Positions 35,049 to 45,373 of a DNA stretch of 64,000 nt are shown here, one piece after another. The notes under the pieces were generated by a model. The model worked only from the letters and a program-made list of their open reading frames with translations. It was not told the DNA's origin and did no database searches. Position 1 is the stretch's first letter, and each line of letters begins with the position of its first letter. The translations under genes and the position numbers were made by a program. This stretch comes from Physcia stellaris (Eukaryota; Ascomycota; Lecanoromycetes; Caliciales; Physciaceae), in contig JABSSW010000029.1 in assembly GCA_018902385.1 (NCBI GenBank), forward strand, positions 434,001 to 498,000, read 5' to 3'.

Positions 35049-36257
35049 CTAGGTATCTCCGAAGACGAAAATTCCCTTCCCTTTCCTATACCCTTCCAGC
35101 GTGCCCTGTACAACGTCGACAAGATCCTCTTTCTTGGTGTCCCAATTCCAAAGGACCTCCACCATCGGCACATCCTTGAATTTTCCTTCTCTAATCAGCT
35201 GCAGCACGCTCTCTACTGTGCTCCTCTTCTCCTCAGGGTGCCGATCAGCCCACCGACTAACCCAGAACCCATCAAACTTGATATCCTTGAAGATCAACAT
35301 ACTTGCTCCAACCCTCATCGGACTCTTACTCATCGCCCCATACGTGACCATGTGCGCCCCGGTACTCAGCACCTTCGCCATAGCCATCGCCGCATCGCCA
35401 CCGACGCAATTCAACCCTAGCACCACTCTCTCCCTTCCACCATTCGTCCACTCCTTCACTTTATCCTTAAACCCCTTCTCCACAACCTCCTCATCACTAA
35501 CAACCTTATCCGCACCCAACTCCTCCAACTCCCTTTTCAACTTCTCTCCTTCCTCTCCCGGCCTCCCTCGCACAACGGCAATGCTCTTGACACCCCACAT
35601 CCGCCCCAGCTGTATCGCCGCCCGTCCAACGCCCGAGTTCGCCCCGTTCTGGATGAACCACTCCCCCTCCTTCACCCCGCCCCCGAAATCCTTCAGCATC
35701 CGCCACGCCGTCACAGGGTTCACAGACACCGTAGCAGCCTGCTTACTATCCAGCCCCTCCTTCTCCACCCTCACCACCTGCTCTTCGGGGCATTGCAGAT
35801 GCGTGCGCCACGTCCCGAGCCCCGTCGCGCGCGGAATCACCCAATCCCCCTTCTTCACGCTCTGAGCGCCCGATCCAGCGGAGAGGACTTCGAAGCAAGC
35901 TTCGTTCCCGGGCACGGCGTGCGGGGTGGGGGTGCCGAGGGAGGTGGTGAAGGGCGGGGCGGTGGGGTAGGTGCCTTGGATCTGGTTTATGTCTGCGGGG
36001 TTTAGGGGCGCGGAGAGGGTGCGTAGGGTGAGGAGGGTGGAGTGGGGCGGCGAGATGGAGTGCGTGTGGAGGTCGAGGACGTCGGGTATTGAGCCCTGTT
36101 TGGGGTAGATGAGGGCTTTGGCTTGGGTGTAGCCGTAAGTGGAGATGGAGCGCCGGCGGTCGAGGACGTGAGATGCGGTGAGTTGGGGCAGTGAGGATGA
36201 GGTGAGAGCGATTCTTTGGATGCTGCGTAAGCTTACAGAGGGAGACGGAGGAGGCAT
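35049..36257 (-). CDS. ETR1: Mitochondrial trans-2-enoyl-CoA/ACP reductase (MECR)
   Basis: NADPH-dependent reductase for the last step of mitochondrial type II fatty-acid synthesis, needed for lipoic acid and respiratory function. One exon, 402 residues, the usual length. The N-terminus is Ser/Arg-rich without acidic residues (MPPPSPSVSLRSIQRIALTS), a likely mitochondrial presequence. LNPADINQIQGTYP, PGNEACFEVLSAG, VKKGDWVIP, TVSVNPVTAWRML, WFIQNGANSGVGRAAIQLGR (Rossmann glycine region), NCVGG and the FWVSRW segment follow the MECR order within the medium-chain reductase superfamily. Start chosen at 36257 because the presequence begins there; an in-frame ATG at 36341 would add 28 unlike residues. 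The gene is divergent from the SDR at 36592, sharing a 334-bp promoter region. High GC at third positions compared with its neighbours. This is the most conserved housekeeping gene of the window. Confidence 0.93.
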   Translation of the reverse strand: MPPPSPSVSLRSIQRIALTSSSLPQLTASHVLDRRRSISTYGYTQAKALIYPKQGSIPDVLDLHTHSISPPHSTLLTLRTLSAPLNPADINQIQGTYPTAPPFTTSLGTPTPHAVPGNEACFEVLSAGSGAQSVKKGDWVIPRATGLGTWRTHLQCPEEQVVRVEKEGLDSKQAATVSVNPVTAWRMLKDFGGGVKEGEWFIQNGANSGVGRAAIQLGRMWGVKSIAVVRGRPGEEGEKLKRELEELGADKVVSDEEVVEKGFKDKVKEWTNGGRERVVLGLNCVGGDAAMAMAKVLSTGAHMVTYGAMSKSPMRVGASMLIFKDIKFDGFWVSRWADRHPEEKRSTVESVLQLIREGKFKDVPMVEVLWNWDTKKEDLVDVVQGTLEGYRKGKGIFVFGDT

Positions 36258-36591
36258 TTTTGGAGAGGAGTGATTTGCCAGTGAGTCGCAACTTGCTGCT
36301 TGAGAGGGAAACTGACCGCGAAGAATGACGTATATTGCCAAGACTATTGGTTATCTCCGATTGTCCGCCTTAAACGCCGAGACATATGTGCTCACCGAAG
36401 AAGAGAAGTTGCACACGCTGGAGATTGTAACTCACGCCGTGCAAATTCCGTCGAGCACTACCTGCAGGCAGGCGTGTCACGGAAGCATATATATCCTGCG
36501 TGACATAGAAGCATATATATCCCAATTGTCGCAGTGTCTCGTATTTTCAAACATCTCGTCTTCTTTCACTTTTAGATTATAGACTTACACG
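36258..36591. promoter_or_regulatory. Shared divergent promoter of ETR1 and the SDR, with a 26-bp tandem repeat
   Basis: The 334-bp gap holds both promoters. At 36472-36523 a 26-base unit occurs twice in tandem (36472-36497 and 36498-36523; four differences), each containing GAAGCATATATATCC with a TATA-like core, about 70-120 bases before the SDR start. Confidence 0.5.
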
Positions 36592-37384
36592 ATGGCAGCA
36601 GCAGCGAAGAAGATTGCATTGGTCACTGGCGGTAAGCTGCTATACACAGGTACCTCGTATAACATGCTGATATGTCCGAACAGCAAACGGTGGTATCGGT
36701 TTCGAGATAGTCGCTCAGTTGATGGCCAAGGGACCTTACCACGTTCTGCTAGGATCGAGATCGACCGAGAAGGGCGACGCTGCCGTAAAAGACCTACAAA
36801 CCCGAAATCTCCCCGGCTCTGTCGAAGTGCTCCAGCTGGATGTGACCAACGATGATACAATTGAAAAAGCGGCATCGACCGTGGAACGCGATCACGGTAA
36901 ATTGGATATACTGGTCAACAATGCGGGCATAGCAAATATGACCTCCACACTCCGTCAGCAAATGCGCGACACCTTCGACGCAAATGCGACTGGCACAGCG
37001 GTCGTTACCGATGCCTTCGGACCTCTGCTTCGCAAGTCGACGGATACGGCACGAATAGTCAATATTTCCAGTGGAGCGGGATCCATTGCAAGGCGCCTTG
37101 ATCCCTCCGGACCTACATACAACATGCAGGCGGTGCAATATCGAGCAAGCAAAGCTGCCATGAACATGATCACGGCGTGTCAGATGTACGAATATGGACC
37201 TGCCATCAAAGTCTTTGCATTCTGTCCTGGGTTTACGGTGTCGAATCTAGGTCCTCAAAATAAAGCAGAGTATGGCGCAAAGCCGGTATCCGAGGCAGTA
37301 GTGGGAGTAATTGACATTATCGAAGGTAAAAGAGACAACGAGGCTGGTCAGTTTTTACATGCCCAAGGATCTTATCCATGGTAA
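36592..37384 (+). CDS. Short-chain dehydrogenase/reductase (carbonyl reductase-like)
   Basis: NAD(P)-dependent oxidoreductase. Exons 36592-36631 and 36684-37384; the 52-base intron lies inside the cofactor-binding motif, and splicing makes LVTGGANGGIGFEIV (TGxxxGIG). 246 residues, full length. NNAG is in ILVNNAGIANM, the catalytic Ser in VNISSGAGS and the YxxxK in QYRASKAAMNM, so the triad is complete. The order resembles carbonyl reductase and related classical SDRs. The substrate is unknown. It shares a promoter region with ETR1, which may mean co-regulation, but no functional link is shown. Confidence 0.9.
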
Positions 37385-37661
37385 AAGATGGGTCATCATC
37401 GGATGATGCTGCGGGTAATGTCGAGCAAGCCCCTGCTTTACCTCCATACGGAGATAAATAGCGCATTAGAGCGCATTAACATCCGTAAGGGTCTTGAGTG
37501 TTTCAGACATCATATATACGACGTGGCAACCGACGTTCCCGTACTGAATTCTGCACATTATCAAGATCCACCCCTATTGCTTCATCTTCCACATGATGTT
37601 TCCACTATCTCTTTCTACACATGAGTTGATCCCATAGATTTCGACAATCTAGCCGTCGATC
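37385..37661. other. Short intergenic region
   Basis: Spacer between the SDR and the secreted-protein gene. No feature recognised. Confidence 0.4.
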
Positions 37662-38219
37662 ATGGTTCCCTGTTACAGTGTGGTCCTTCTTCTAGCTTCT
37701 TTTCTACTCTGTGTTGGTTCTTCGAAATCAGAGCTGGTGAAAAATCTCCACTCTGGCAATATTACAAACTTCTTGGAATGGTCATGTTGGACTCATTCAG
37801 CATCTCGCATCAAACCCGCTGATTGGGAGGACTGCCGGGGCATCGCTGAAGGCATCCTGGCACTCGAACCTCATGGACGGCCATGGATCCTTGGGACTCG
37901 GAATGTCCCGGAAGTTGACTATGTAATCCCTATGAGCCTCACGCGAGACAGCTGCAAAATCAGGATATTGCCACTGCCTGTCAGAGCCGGTCCGCACGTC
38001 CAAGACAGCTTTACAGCTCGATACCTAAGCCACCAGGTCCACAGAATGAACCAAATGTGTGTCCTGCCTCCCCCACACATTGGGGGAGAGGGCGGTATAG
38101 GGAGTAAAGATGTTATCGCTCTGGCGGTAGCCGGCCTCATCGCTCCAAAACCAAGTAGGAGAAATGGAAGACTTGTCATAGAGCAAGGACTGGACTATCC
38201 TGCAGCAGCGCATCAGTAA
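37662..38219 (+). CDS. Small secreted cysteine-containing protein (effector-like)
   Basis: 185 residues with an N-terminal signal peptide (MVPCYSVVLLLASFLLCVGSS). The mature part has a pattern widespread among fungal small secreted proteins: a Cys near the start (SCWTH), a Trp-x-Asp-Cys (DWEDC) heading a helix, a Cys in SCKIRI, a third in NQMCV, and a Gly-Gly near the end (HIGGEGGIGSKDVIALAV). The same pattern occurs in the gene at 58549-59028. Single exon; a 3' intron near the end cannot be excluded. Secretion is supported by the signal peptide; role in host contact is only inferred from type. Confidence 0.65.
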   Translation: MVPCYSVVLLLASFLLCVGSSKSELVKNLHSGNITNFLEWSCWTHSASRIKPADWEDCRGIAEGILALEPHGRPWILGTRNVPEVDYVIPMSLTRDSCKIRILPLPVRAGPHVQDSFTARYLSHQVHRMNQMCVLPPPHIGGEGGIGSKDVIALAVAGLIAPKPSRRNGRLVIEQGLDYPAAAHQ

Positions 38220-38902
38220 TCTAGATTGGGAAGGGTTACTCGAGCTCACGAAGACACTTGGCGGAGCTTCTCGATGCATCTCATCTCCATGAATCTAATC
38301 AGTCCACTCAAACATGGCGATGCTGTGTGAGCTTACCGATGCCACGAGTATGGGCAGGCAACGCTTTTACTCATAGTCTGAGTGGTGGCTACGAGTGTCC
38401 GCCAATTACACCTATCATCAGATTCGCAAAAGGTTCTGCATTCGTGGCTAGACACCTATCAATCGAGGAACATGGCCCACTGTGGGCCATGCACTCTCCA
38501 CAAACGCGAGGAAAGGAGAACAGCTTCCACTTAAGAACAAGAGCCACTTGTGACTTTGTCGGCCTATGATCTTCAGCGCAGCGCATGTCGCAAGTCAACC
38601 AAGTGGGCTAGAGTCCAAGTCTTATACAGCGCATCAATCAAATCTAGCCGCCAGATCAAAACGGAAGACACTGCATACCGACAATTCCATATTTGCGATC
38701 CGGCAAGGCCACTTTGCCATGTGGTACTGGTTCTGGCTTTGAAGGAGACTTCTCGGACGCTTGGGCCAATGAGAGACTTCGAGTGTGAAATTTAAGGACC
38801 TTCGACCCCACGATGACCTGCAGCAGCTTCGTTACCTTAAGAAGTTCCCTCAATTGCTATTTGGACTCGTGAAGATATCTCTGTCAACAATAAGTTTTGA
38901 GG
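38220..38902. other. Intergenic, no gene seen
   Basis: About 0.7 kb between two secreted-protein genes on the same strand. No recognisable frame. Confidence 0.45.
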
Positions 38903-39481
38903 ATGCTTCGTACTGTCGTCTTTTCTGCAGTGGCCGCTTTATTCGCTTTCCTACACCTGGCTTCGTCGTCTCCGGCAGCCACATTAAGAAGCAAAGGTCC
39001 ATCAGGTTCGCTCCTACTAAATCCCACGACTTCGCAATCGTAAGGTTCCAGGTCCTTAGTATCTAGCTTTCTCATCTCATACTAACCCTTCACTGCTACC
39101 AGCCTGAACCTAACAAATTTAATTGCAAGCGGCCACGGCTACAGGATCCCAAAATCTCGTATGACCGTCATAATCGATTCACAATCCGGCAGGAGCGACA
39201 TGAGAGACACGCTTATCCTCCTGGTCGAATCAATTTTCTCCGCCACTACGAAAATCCACGCAGGGGGTGAAGAAGCCGACCAACCAGTCATAGTGTTCAC
39301 CCATATGTATGGCCGTGTGCAATTGCAAATTGTCGGCTTTGAGGATTTACTCACGCCCTTTAAGATGGCGCAGATCTTTGAGGGGATGGCGGCCGTGGGG
39401 GCCAGGATTGGGTATTGGTCTTGTACGCTGTCGGTGCTGGAGGATGGGAAGGGGAAGATTGCGAGGATCGACATTCGGTGA
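38903..39481 (+). CDS. Small secreted protein, two exons
   Basis: Exons 38903-39039 and 39103-39481 with a 63-base intron and an ACTAAC branch site at about 39081; 171 residues. Exon 1 codes for a signal peptide (MLRTVVFSAVAALFAFLHLASSSPA) and a short linker; exon 2 the body, with VIVFTHMYGRVQLQIVGFEDLLTPFKMAQIFEGM and ending in GYWSCTLSVLEDGKGKIARIDIR. Only one Cys remains in the mature part, so a disulfide is unlikely within the chain. Not recognised as a named family. It follows another secreted-protein gene on the same strand. The splice is supported by the frame: exon 1 alone runs out, and exon 2 alone lacks a signal. Confidence 0.6.
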
Positions 39482-41327
39482 TCTGTCGCTTTAGCTGTGA
39501 ATTGTAACAAAGCCATCTGAATTTTACACTTGAGCTGAACACCGGTGCCTGAGATATGGGGACTGAGATACGAATCTAACAACAAGCTCTTTACCAGTGT
39601 CCGAGAATGCCATGGGCCTGGTGTGGTGCCAATGGTGCCCCTGATGCAACGCCATCCATAGACCCATCGTGGCAAGACGCGTACCTTGTTTTGACACAAA
39701 GCATGTCACATACCTTCCAGCATACTAGGAAATGTCTCAAGAACCCATGCAATGGGCCAAGGTCACCATCTTCGATCATCCAAGGAACATATCTACAAAT
39801 CATCCCCAGACACTTCCCTCACACCTCAACACTACATCATCATTTTCCATTCAACGAGATCGCGGCTTGCTGCCGTCTATCCAACACCGATTTTCCGAGC
39901 GACATAACTCGCCCCTTTCGAAGCCTGAATAATTGGCAACTGAAACGTGATCATAAACGAAAGGTAGAGTTCCTTTTGTCGCCCGACGTTGCATAGAACA
40001 CCCAACGACGAGGATCATAAGACGATCTTTTTCAATAAGAAACAATTAGGAGGACCTGGGCTGAGGAGATTAGAAATATAATATTGCAAAAGTAATCCCT
40101 GTAATCTTGACGCGAGCATACTAATGCATAATTACATGACCGCGAGAAAACACACCAAGGTCACCCAGCAGACCTACAAATGGGAAGAGAAGACTTGTGC
40201 CCGAGACTCACCCGTCCACCTGAGCGCAATCTTCAAAGTCGCTGCGGTGGCAAATCCATTACTCATGATGTTGCATGATACTCGCACGACATAATTCAAA
40301 AGTTTCTTCCGCCGTGATCGATGAATAGTATGTATGATTCACAAACCTCGTTCGGCATGTGAAACCACCGTTGCATGCCTTGTGCAGACTTGATGTACTC
40401 GTATGCGACCCATGAGCAATGTATCGGTTTAGAAAAGCCAAAAAAAATATTACCCGTTGAGGAGACTTACTCTATACCTACACCTACTGGGTGCTCAAAA
40501 TATCACACGAAGTAAATATAAAGCTAACTCCAGTAGATCAGCAATGGAAGACATAGATACGGATGCCGAAGACTACGATACCGATACGAGTGCCATAGAC
40601 TATGATGCTGGTCTGGAACTCGTATTCAAGGGCTACGGGGAGGCCACGAGGTGTTGGTTCGCTGGATGAACTAACCCTCTATATCATTAATTTCTCTAAA
40701 AGATGACGAAGATCCCGCATACATATCACCAGCACAGACAGACAGAACCTCAGATCCTATTTCTCATGTGAAGGCTCCCATATGGTACCCGTCACCACAT
40801 CGTCTATCCAGAATTGTCCGCAGGCATCTCGTAACCTTGCTTTCTTAAGCCCTGGTCGGGTCTCCCGGCACCGGTGTGATACACATACATCAGCGATCTT
40901 CCTCGGAATCGGATGATGGGGACCGCCAAAACGGACGATTTGTACCGCTAGCTCTTCTTCCTGGAGCTCTCCAAGACGTGAGAACAAAAATTGCAGTCTG
41001 ATTTTCAATCATGGAAACTCGTCTGGAGGCTGGGAAGAGAGGCGGAGGTTAAGGAGGCCTTGGGATGAGGGAATTAGGGAGCTTTTTTTGGCGGCGGGAT
41101 GGGAACTGGGATGGCTTGATTTGATAATTGAAGGGGTTCTAGGTGGCACTTAGCTGAGCACTGAGTAGAGCGAGGCCCGGAATCGCCCCTAGAGCGTTCC
41201 GGTGCCACAAACCTGCAAGCGCGAATTCAGAAATGCCACCCTCCCCCAGTAGCGCATGGGCCTGGCATACACTTTGGCATACCATGCTCAGTGCAATTCC
41301 ACCCATGAGTATCAAGTTGTAAAGGGC
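39482..41327. other. Intergenic, 1.8 kb, no convincing gene
   Basis: Short frames only. The minus-strand frame 40757-41008 (83 codons, with FLFSRLGELQEEELAVQIVRF) faintly recalls a broken 2EXR segment and is not called. Confidence 0.45.
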
Positions 41328-42286
41328 CTACTCCGTTCTCAGAACCATGGCTCGAATCTCTTCAGCCCAGACCCGCCTTGCCTCGGTCCGCTCCCAAAAT
41401 CTTGCCTTCTTATTCATACTGTATTCGTGACTCCCGTCAGAAGCGACGTGGCTGTCGTGGTCATGAAGCGGCTGCCCACACCAATCGGGATGCAACTTCT
41501 GCAAACCAAAACAGTCGGACCCGCCATCTGGCTTCATGACGACCGTGAACTCCTCGATTTGCCGGAGTCGTCTCAGCGGTCGAAAGATACTCGTGAACGC
41601 GCTGCTCTGCCCCTTGCGTCAGCAGGTGACAAAACCCTTAAGCTCGATTGACAGGTTCAAGGTTCGTAGACTGGGGAGCCCTACAGGCAGCGTGTCGCAT
41701 AGGATAGTTTTCCAAGTAGCCACACTTGAGTTGACATTAGCGAGGTCCCCGCTCATCGCCATCTGCAATCCGACGTGCTGCACAAGTGGCAGGAAGACTG
41801 GAGGGACAGCGGCCAGCCAGTCTCGAAAGGCTGAAACATCGTCGAACAGCCATTTATTGCTCGAATAAAGAAGCCTGCCGGCTTCGCGGTGAGCCTCTCG
41901 AGACGATCTCAGAAGATACAGGTCAAGGGTGGTTGCCACTCCCACTTCCAGCGTCGCCTTACTGGACGGGCAGCAGTCATCATGTGGCTTGGACACCGTC
42001 TCCTCGCGAGGTCGCATATGCCAGTCAACTCTGTTTTTGAATTTGACGGGCTGGGCGTACTCTTCGTAGATCTCAAGCTGTGACATAAAACACCTGCAGA
42101 AGGAGTGGCACAGTTTGTTGGGCGTTGTATGTGGCCACCCCTTGTATTGATGGCTAATATGGATCGTGCGGTTGCCGACCGCCCAGCGATAGATCCGTAG
42201 TCGGATTTCCGGTGGAAGCTCGAGAAAGGGGAACGCCGGACCAAGTTCTTTCAGACCGTTGCCGCTGAGACTCCCATGACCATTGT
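41328..42286 (-). pseudogene. 2EXR-domain protein, one in-frame TGA, start unclear
   Basis: Fungal 2EXR-type protein: FPFLELPPEIRLRIYRWAVGNRTIH is the defining N-terminal motif (F..LPxExRxxIW), followed by YLLRSSREAHREAGRLLY. The frame from about 42286 to 41622 and that from 41618 to 41328 are the same frame, separated by TGA at 41621-41619 (...IELKGFVTC, then RKGQSSAFTSIFRPLRRLRQIEEF...). The second part reads like the normal continuation, so the TGA looks like a nonsense change or an error. No good ATG lies in frame near the 2EXR motif; an in-frame stop occurs near 42300, so a first exon further upstream is likely. Role unknown; the family is expanded and variable in moulds. Confidence 0.6.
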
Positions 42287-43832
42287 CAGGACCTCGTTAA
42301 GAGCGGAAGTCATTAGATCGCTTTTGCTGGTCCATGTTGTACCTTGCGAGTGGCTTAGGAGATTTGGTGGAAAGCAGTGAGGAAAGATATAGAGCTGTGG
42401 GTTGATATCTCTAATGGATTTGACGAGGAGATGGTACTTGAGAAATCAGCTCTTTAAGGCATCGATTGTCGCCTGTTGACTCTCCAACCGATTATTTATT
42501 AGTTTCGTGGGGTGCACCATCCTCAACAACTCGCTCAACAAATGCACTCTTGAACTACGCATAGTTCATGAAGCCATAAGATAGTGCAGGCAACAACGCA
42601 AGCCGCATAGTATTTAATAGGAAAGAACGAGTATACGAAAACTTATAGGCTGCTATGTAGGCTCAAGCCAAAATACAAATCGCAAATATATATATATGAG
42701 CGAGGGGTAGCCCCCAATTCTGAGATAGCCCCGTTCAGTATTCAAGAGGACTCTGTGTTTGCGCACTAAATGACCTCTTCAAAAAGATAAATAGAGAGGC
42801 CGTGACTGTAGGTGGTTAGACGAACAAACCTCCAGATATTAAAGAAAGCAAGGACCAGTCTAGAGCGGAATGTGCGTCTAGACTATTCCGATTAAACATT
42901 CAAGGTTGAGACCAACTGGATAGTCAGAAATTTCCTTAGCCCTTGAGTAGAGTCTGACAATAAACAAAAGTAGTATGGTGTTGGTAGGTCTTGTATATCA
43001 GAGGAACTGGTCACATCGGTATGGTTTCAATCGAAGATCCTCCTCCCCTTCCATCCGCTCACCTTGTTTGACAAAGGTATTCACAAATTGAGTTTTCCAC
43101 ATTGGCCGTATTGGCATCAAAATTGAAACCGGGCAAAGATTTCGCGACTTCGAAGACAAACACTGGGCTGGTATGGATCTCTAGACATGCTATGGCAGTT
43201 AGCAACACCCCACGTATATGATCGAGTCGAATGGTATAGGCTCAATGAGGAACATATTCCATGGTCTCATTGGTGCAATTCTGCCTCTCATGGCCTCGCC
43301 ACTGAAGTTCCAGTGCGACAAAAAGTAGAGCCGTTCTCGAAATCAAGCATAGGGATGCGACATGACAAGAACTCAATTTTTCTAATTCTGTTCTAAAGGT
43401 CAGGTAATAGCAGGCCTATGGGTGATGACTCGAGGTGACGCAAGGGTGACAAGTATCTGAAAAAGACTTGATGCCAAGAGATTGTCTTCGGCTCAACGTT
43501 CTGGCGTCGCCGAGAAATGCCAAGGGCTTCGACCGAGGTTGATGATTTGCTGTTGGAAAGTCAATCGTCCCAAAGTCTGCTCGGCGACCGAAGCGCACAT
43601 TCAACACCCAACACCAACAGCCTAATATGCTGAGTGTATTACCGTTAATCTGCGCGGAGGATGTTAATGTAACTTCTTTGGGAGCAGTATAAGCCTTCCA
43701 GGCCTTTAAAGTCTACCAAATAGTCCGCAGATCCTGCGATATGGAAGTCACCACCGGTGATGCTACACGTTCACCGAGTCAACAATATTGTCAACGACGA
43801 CTTCTCGTAGAAAAGTAGGAGCTACCCTCGTG
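42287..43832. other. Intergenic, 1.5 kb, with a solo TIR
   Basis: Contains the single transposon end at 42502-42557, an AT microsatellite at about 42687-42696 and a plus-strand fragment (43170-43396) that recalls an F-box-protein piece (LWQLATPHVYDRV), too short to call. Confidence 0.45.
42502..42557 (+). repeat. Solo end related to the TIR element at 23.5-24.1 kb
   Basis: Closely resembles the right TIR 24077-24129 (shared CATCCTCAACAACTCGCTCAAC-like core; two small insertions). No partner in inverted orientation found nearby, so this is an isolated end. Confidence 0.45.
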
Positions 43833-43893
43833 ATTTCTCTCTTGCTCTCTCATTCTCTCACCATCTTCTGTCTCTCTCTGTCTCTGTCTCTGT
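43833..43893 (+). promoter_or_regulatory. Polypyrimidine tract before the PEBP-like gene
   Basis: About 60 bases made mostly of TCTC and TCTG units, ending about 40 bases before the ATG at 43935. CT-rich tracts are common close to transcription starts of strongly expressed fungal genes. Confidence 0.4.
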
Positions 43894-43934
43894 ACATACC
43901 ATTATTGTTTGAACGCTGTAGCATTTCCGCAATC

Positions 43935-44744
43935 ATGAAGTTCTCATCAATTGCCGCCGTTGTTGCTGGCTTCGTCGCCAGTGCCACTGCTCAGACACCC
44001 CCAGGCTATACTTGGGCGCAGACCAACAAAACCCTTTATCTCAAGTATCCAGGGTTTTCAGTCTTCAAGGGTGGCGCGGTTCTCCCATATGCTGGTATGT
44101 TTTGGAGCGACTCGAGTCGAAGCTGAAGAATATACTGACCCCAGACGACAGAACCTACGTACCAGCCATACCTTTACTCCTCTTCACTTCTCAACGGCAC
44201 ATACATTGCCTTCCTCGTGGATGCCGACGCCAACAAATCCGCCGCAGTGCCATCCAAGCTCCTATGGCTCGACTCGGGGGTGATGTTCGCCAATGCAAGC
44301 AACTATGACCGTGGCGCTTTGGACACTCCCATATACCCTGCCTTCAGCGGTAATTCCTCGCACATACCTTATCTTGCTCCCACGATCCCTGGCCATACAT
44401 ACATCGCATTCATCTACCAGTCGCCGCCAAACTTCCAGTTTCCGCCCAACTTCCCATATAATAACACCTTCCGGGATGGGTTCAACGTGACCAGGATCGG
44501 GGCCGACTTTAAAACACCGCTGCTGCAAGCCAACTACTTCACCATCGAGTCGAATGCGACCACCACTGCGTCGGGGACTGGGTATCCATCAGCGACTGGG
44601 TTTCGGGGACACAGGCCAACTGGGTATGCACCCACGGCTACGGCTGGCATTGTGCCATTTCTAGGTAATGCTAACACGATCAAGGGTTCGTGGTCATCGT
44701 GGGCCACACTCGCGACCGTCGTACTAGCGATACCGTTCTTGTAA
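43935..44744 (+). CDS. Secreted PEBP-like protein with C-terminal GPI-type signal
   Basis: Exons 43935-44094 and 44152-44744, a 57-base intron; 250 residues. Signal peptide MKFSSIAAVVAGFVASATAQ. The body (YQPYLYSSSLLNGTYIAFLVDADANKS, HTYIAFIYQSPPNFQFP, FRDGFNVTRI, TPLLQANYFTI) follows the layout of fungal phosphatidylethanolamine-binding-like secreted proteins, but lacks the standard DPDxP and GxHR ligand motifs, so ligand binding is doubtful. Several N-glycosylation sequons (NKT, NGT, NAS, NSS, NNT, NVT, NAT). After a Thr/Gly/Ser-rich stretch the C-terminus is hydrophobic (WATLATVVLAIPFL), as for a GPI anchor. I chose the acceptor at 44151 because the nearer AG at 44144 gives the wrong frame. 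Likely a cell-surface or wall protein. Confidence 0.75.
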
Positions 44745-45373
44745 TTTAGTGTATCGCGCCACTTGAATACATGTTGGTGGAGTGGTGAGTGGCGGAAGGC
44801 CACATACATAATCTTATCCTTTGCGAGCGTGCATTCATGGCGTTTCGAAAAGGTCCTAGACTTGGGTTTCTATGTTCGGGAATGGACTCTTGCGAGAAGT
44901 AGATGGTACACGGAGTATGATGGTCATCGGGTAACGTAGTGATGTTTGAGGTAGTTCTAGCGATAGGTTCATTTCTATTAAAATCTTGACGCTCACTTAG
45001 ACTATCTTGATTATGAAACGCTTTGTTCACTGTCCTCAGTGTTGAGGGGGATTTCAATGAGAAAATTCGACGAACCTCGATATGGAATAGCGGCTTGGCA
45101 CATGGACTGCCTCGGTCCACTGCCGCGATCCGCATTCTGCCTTTCCTTTCATCGGCGAAACATGACGGCATTGGGGAATCCCATTTGGCGCTCGATGATG
45201 GTGACGTACTGTCCAAGCGCTACAGTATGGCAAACGCATTGCTGCTCGTTTCCTTCATCCACTGCACACATCTATTCGGCCTCCTTCTCGTCGACGTGAT
45301 TACCTGAAGTTCTCACAACCGCTTGCTTAGCTTAATTCCACACTTCACTCAATACCTCTCGTCCGACGTCAGG
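44745..45373. other. Intergenic, no gene seen
   Basis: About 0.6 kb between two plus-strand genes. Open frames here on both strands are not recognisable. Confidence 0.5.

Noticed and set aside
40757-41008. Possible broken 2EXR gene
   Set aside because: The resemblance to F..LP.E.R..I is too weak and no downstream domain is seen.
43170-43396. Possible F-box protein fragment
   Set aside because: Only about 12 residues look familiar (LWQLATPHVYDRV); no F-box itself.
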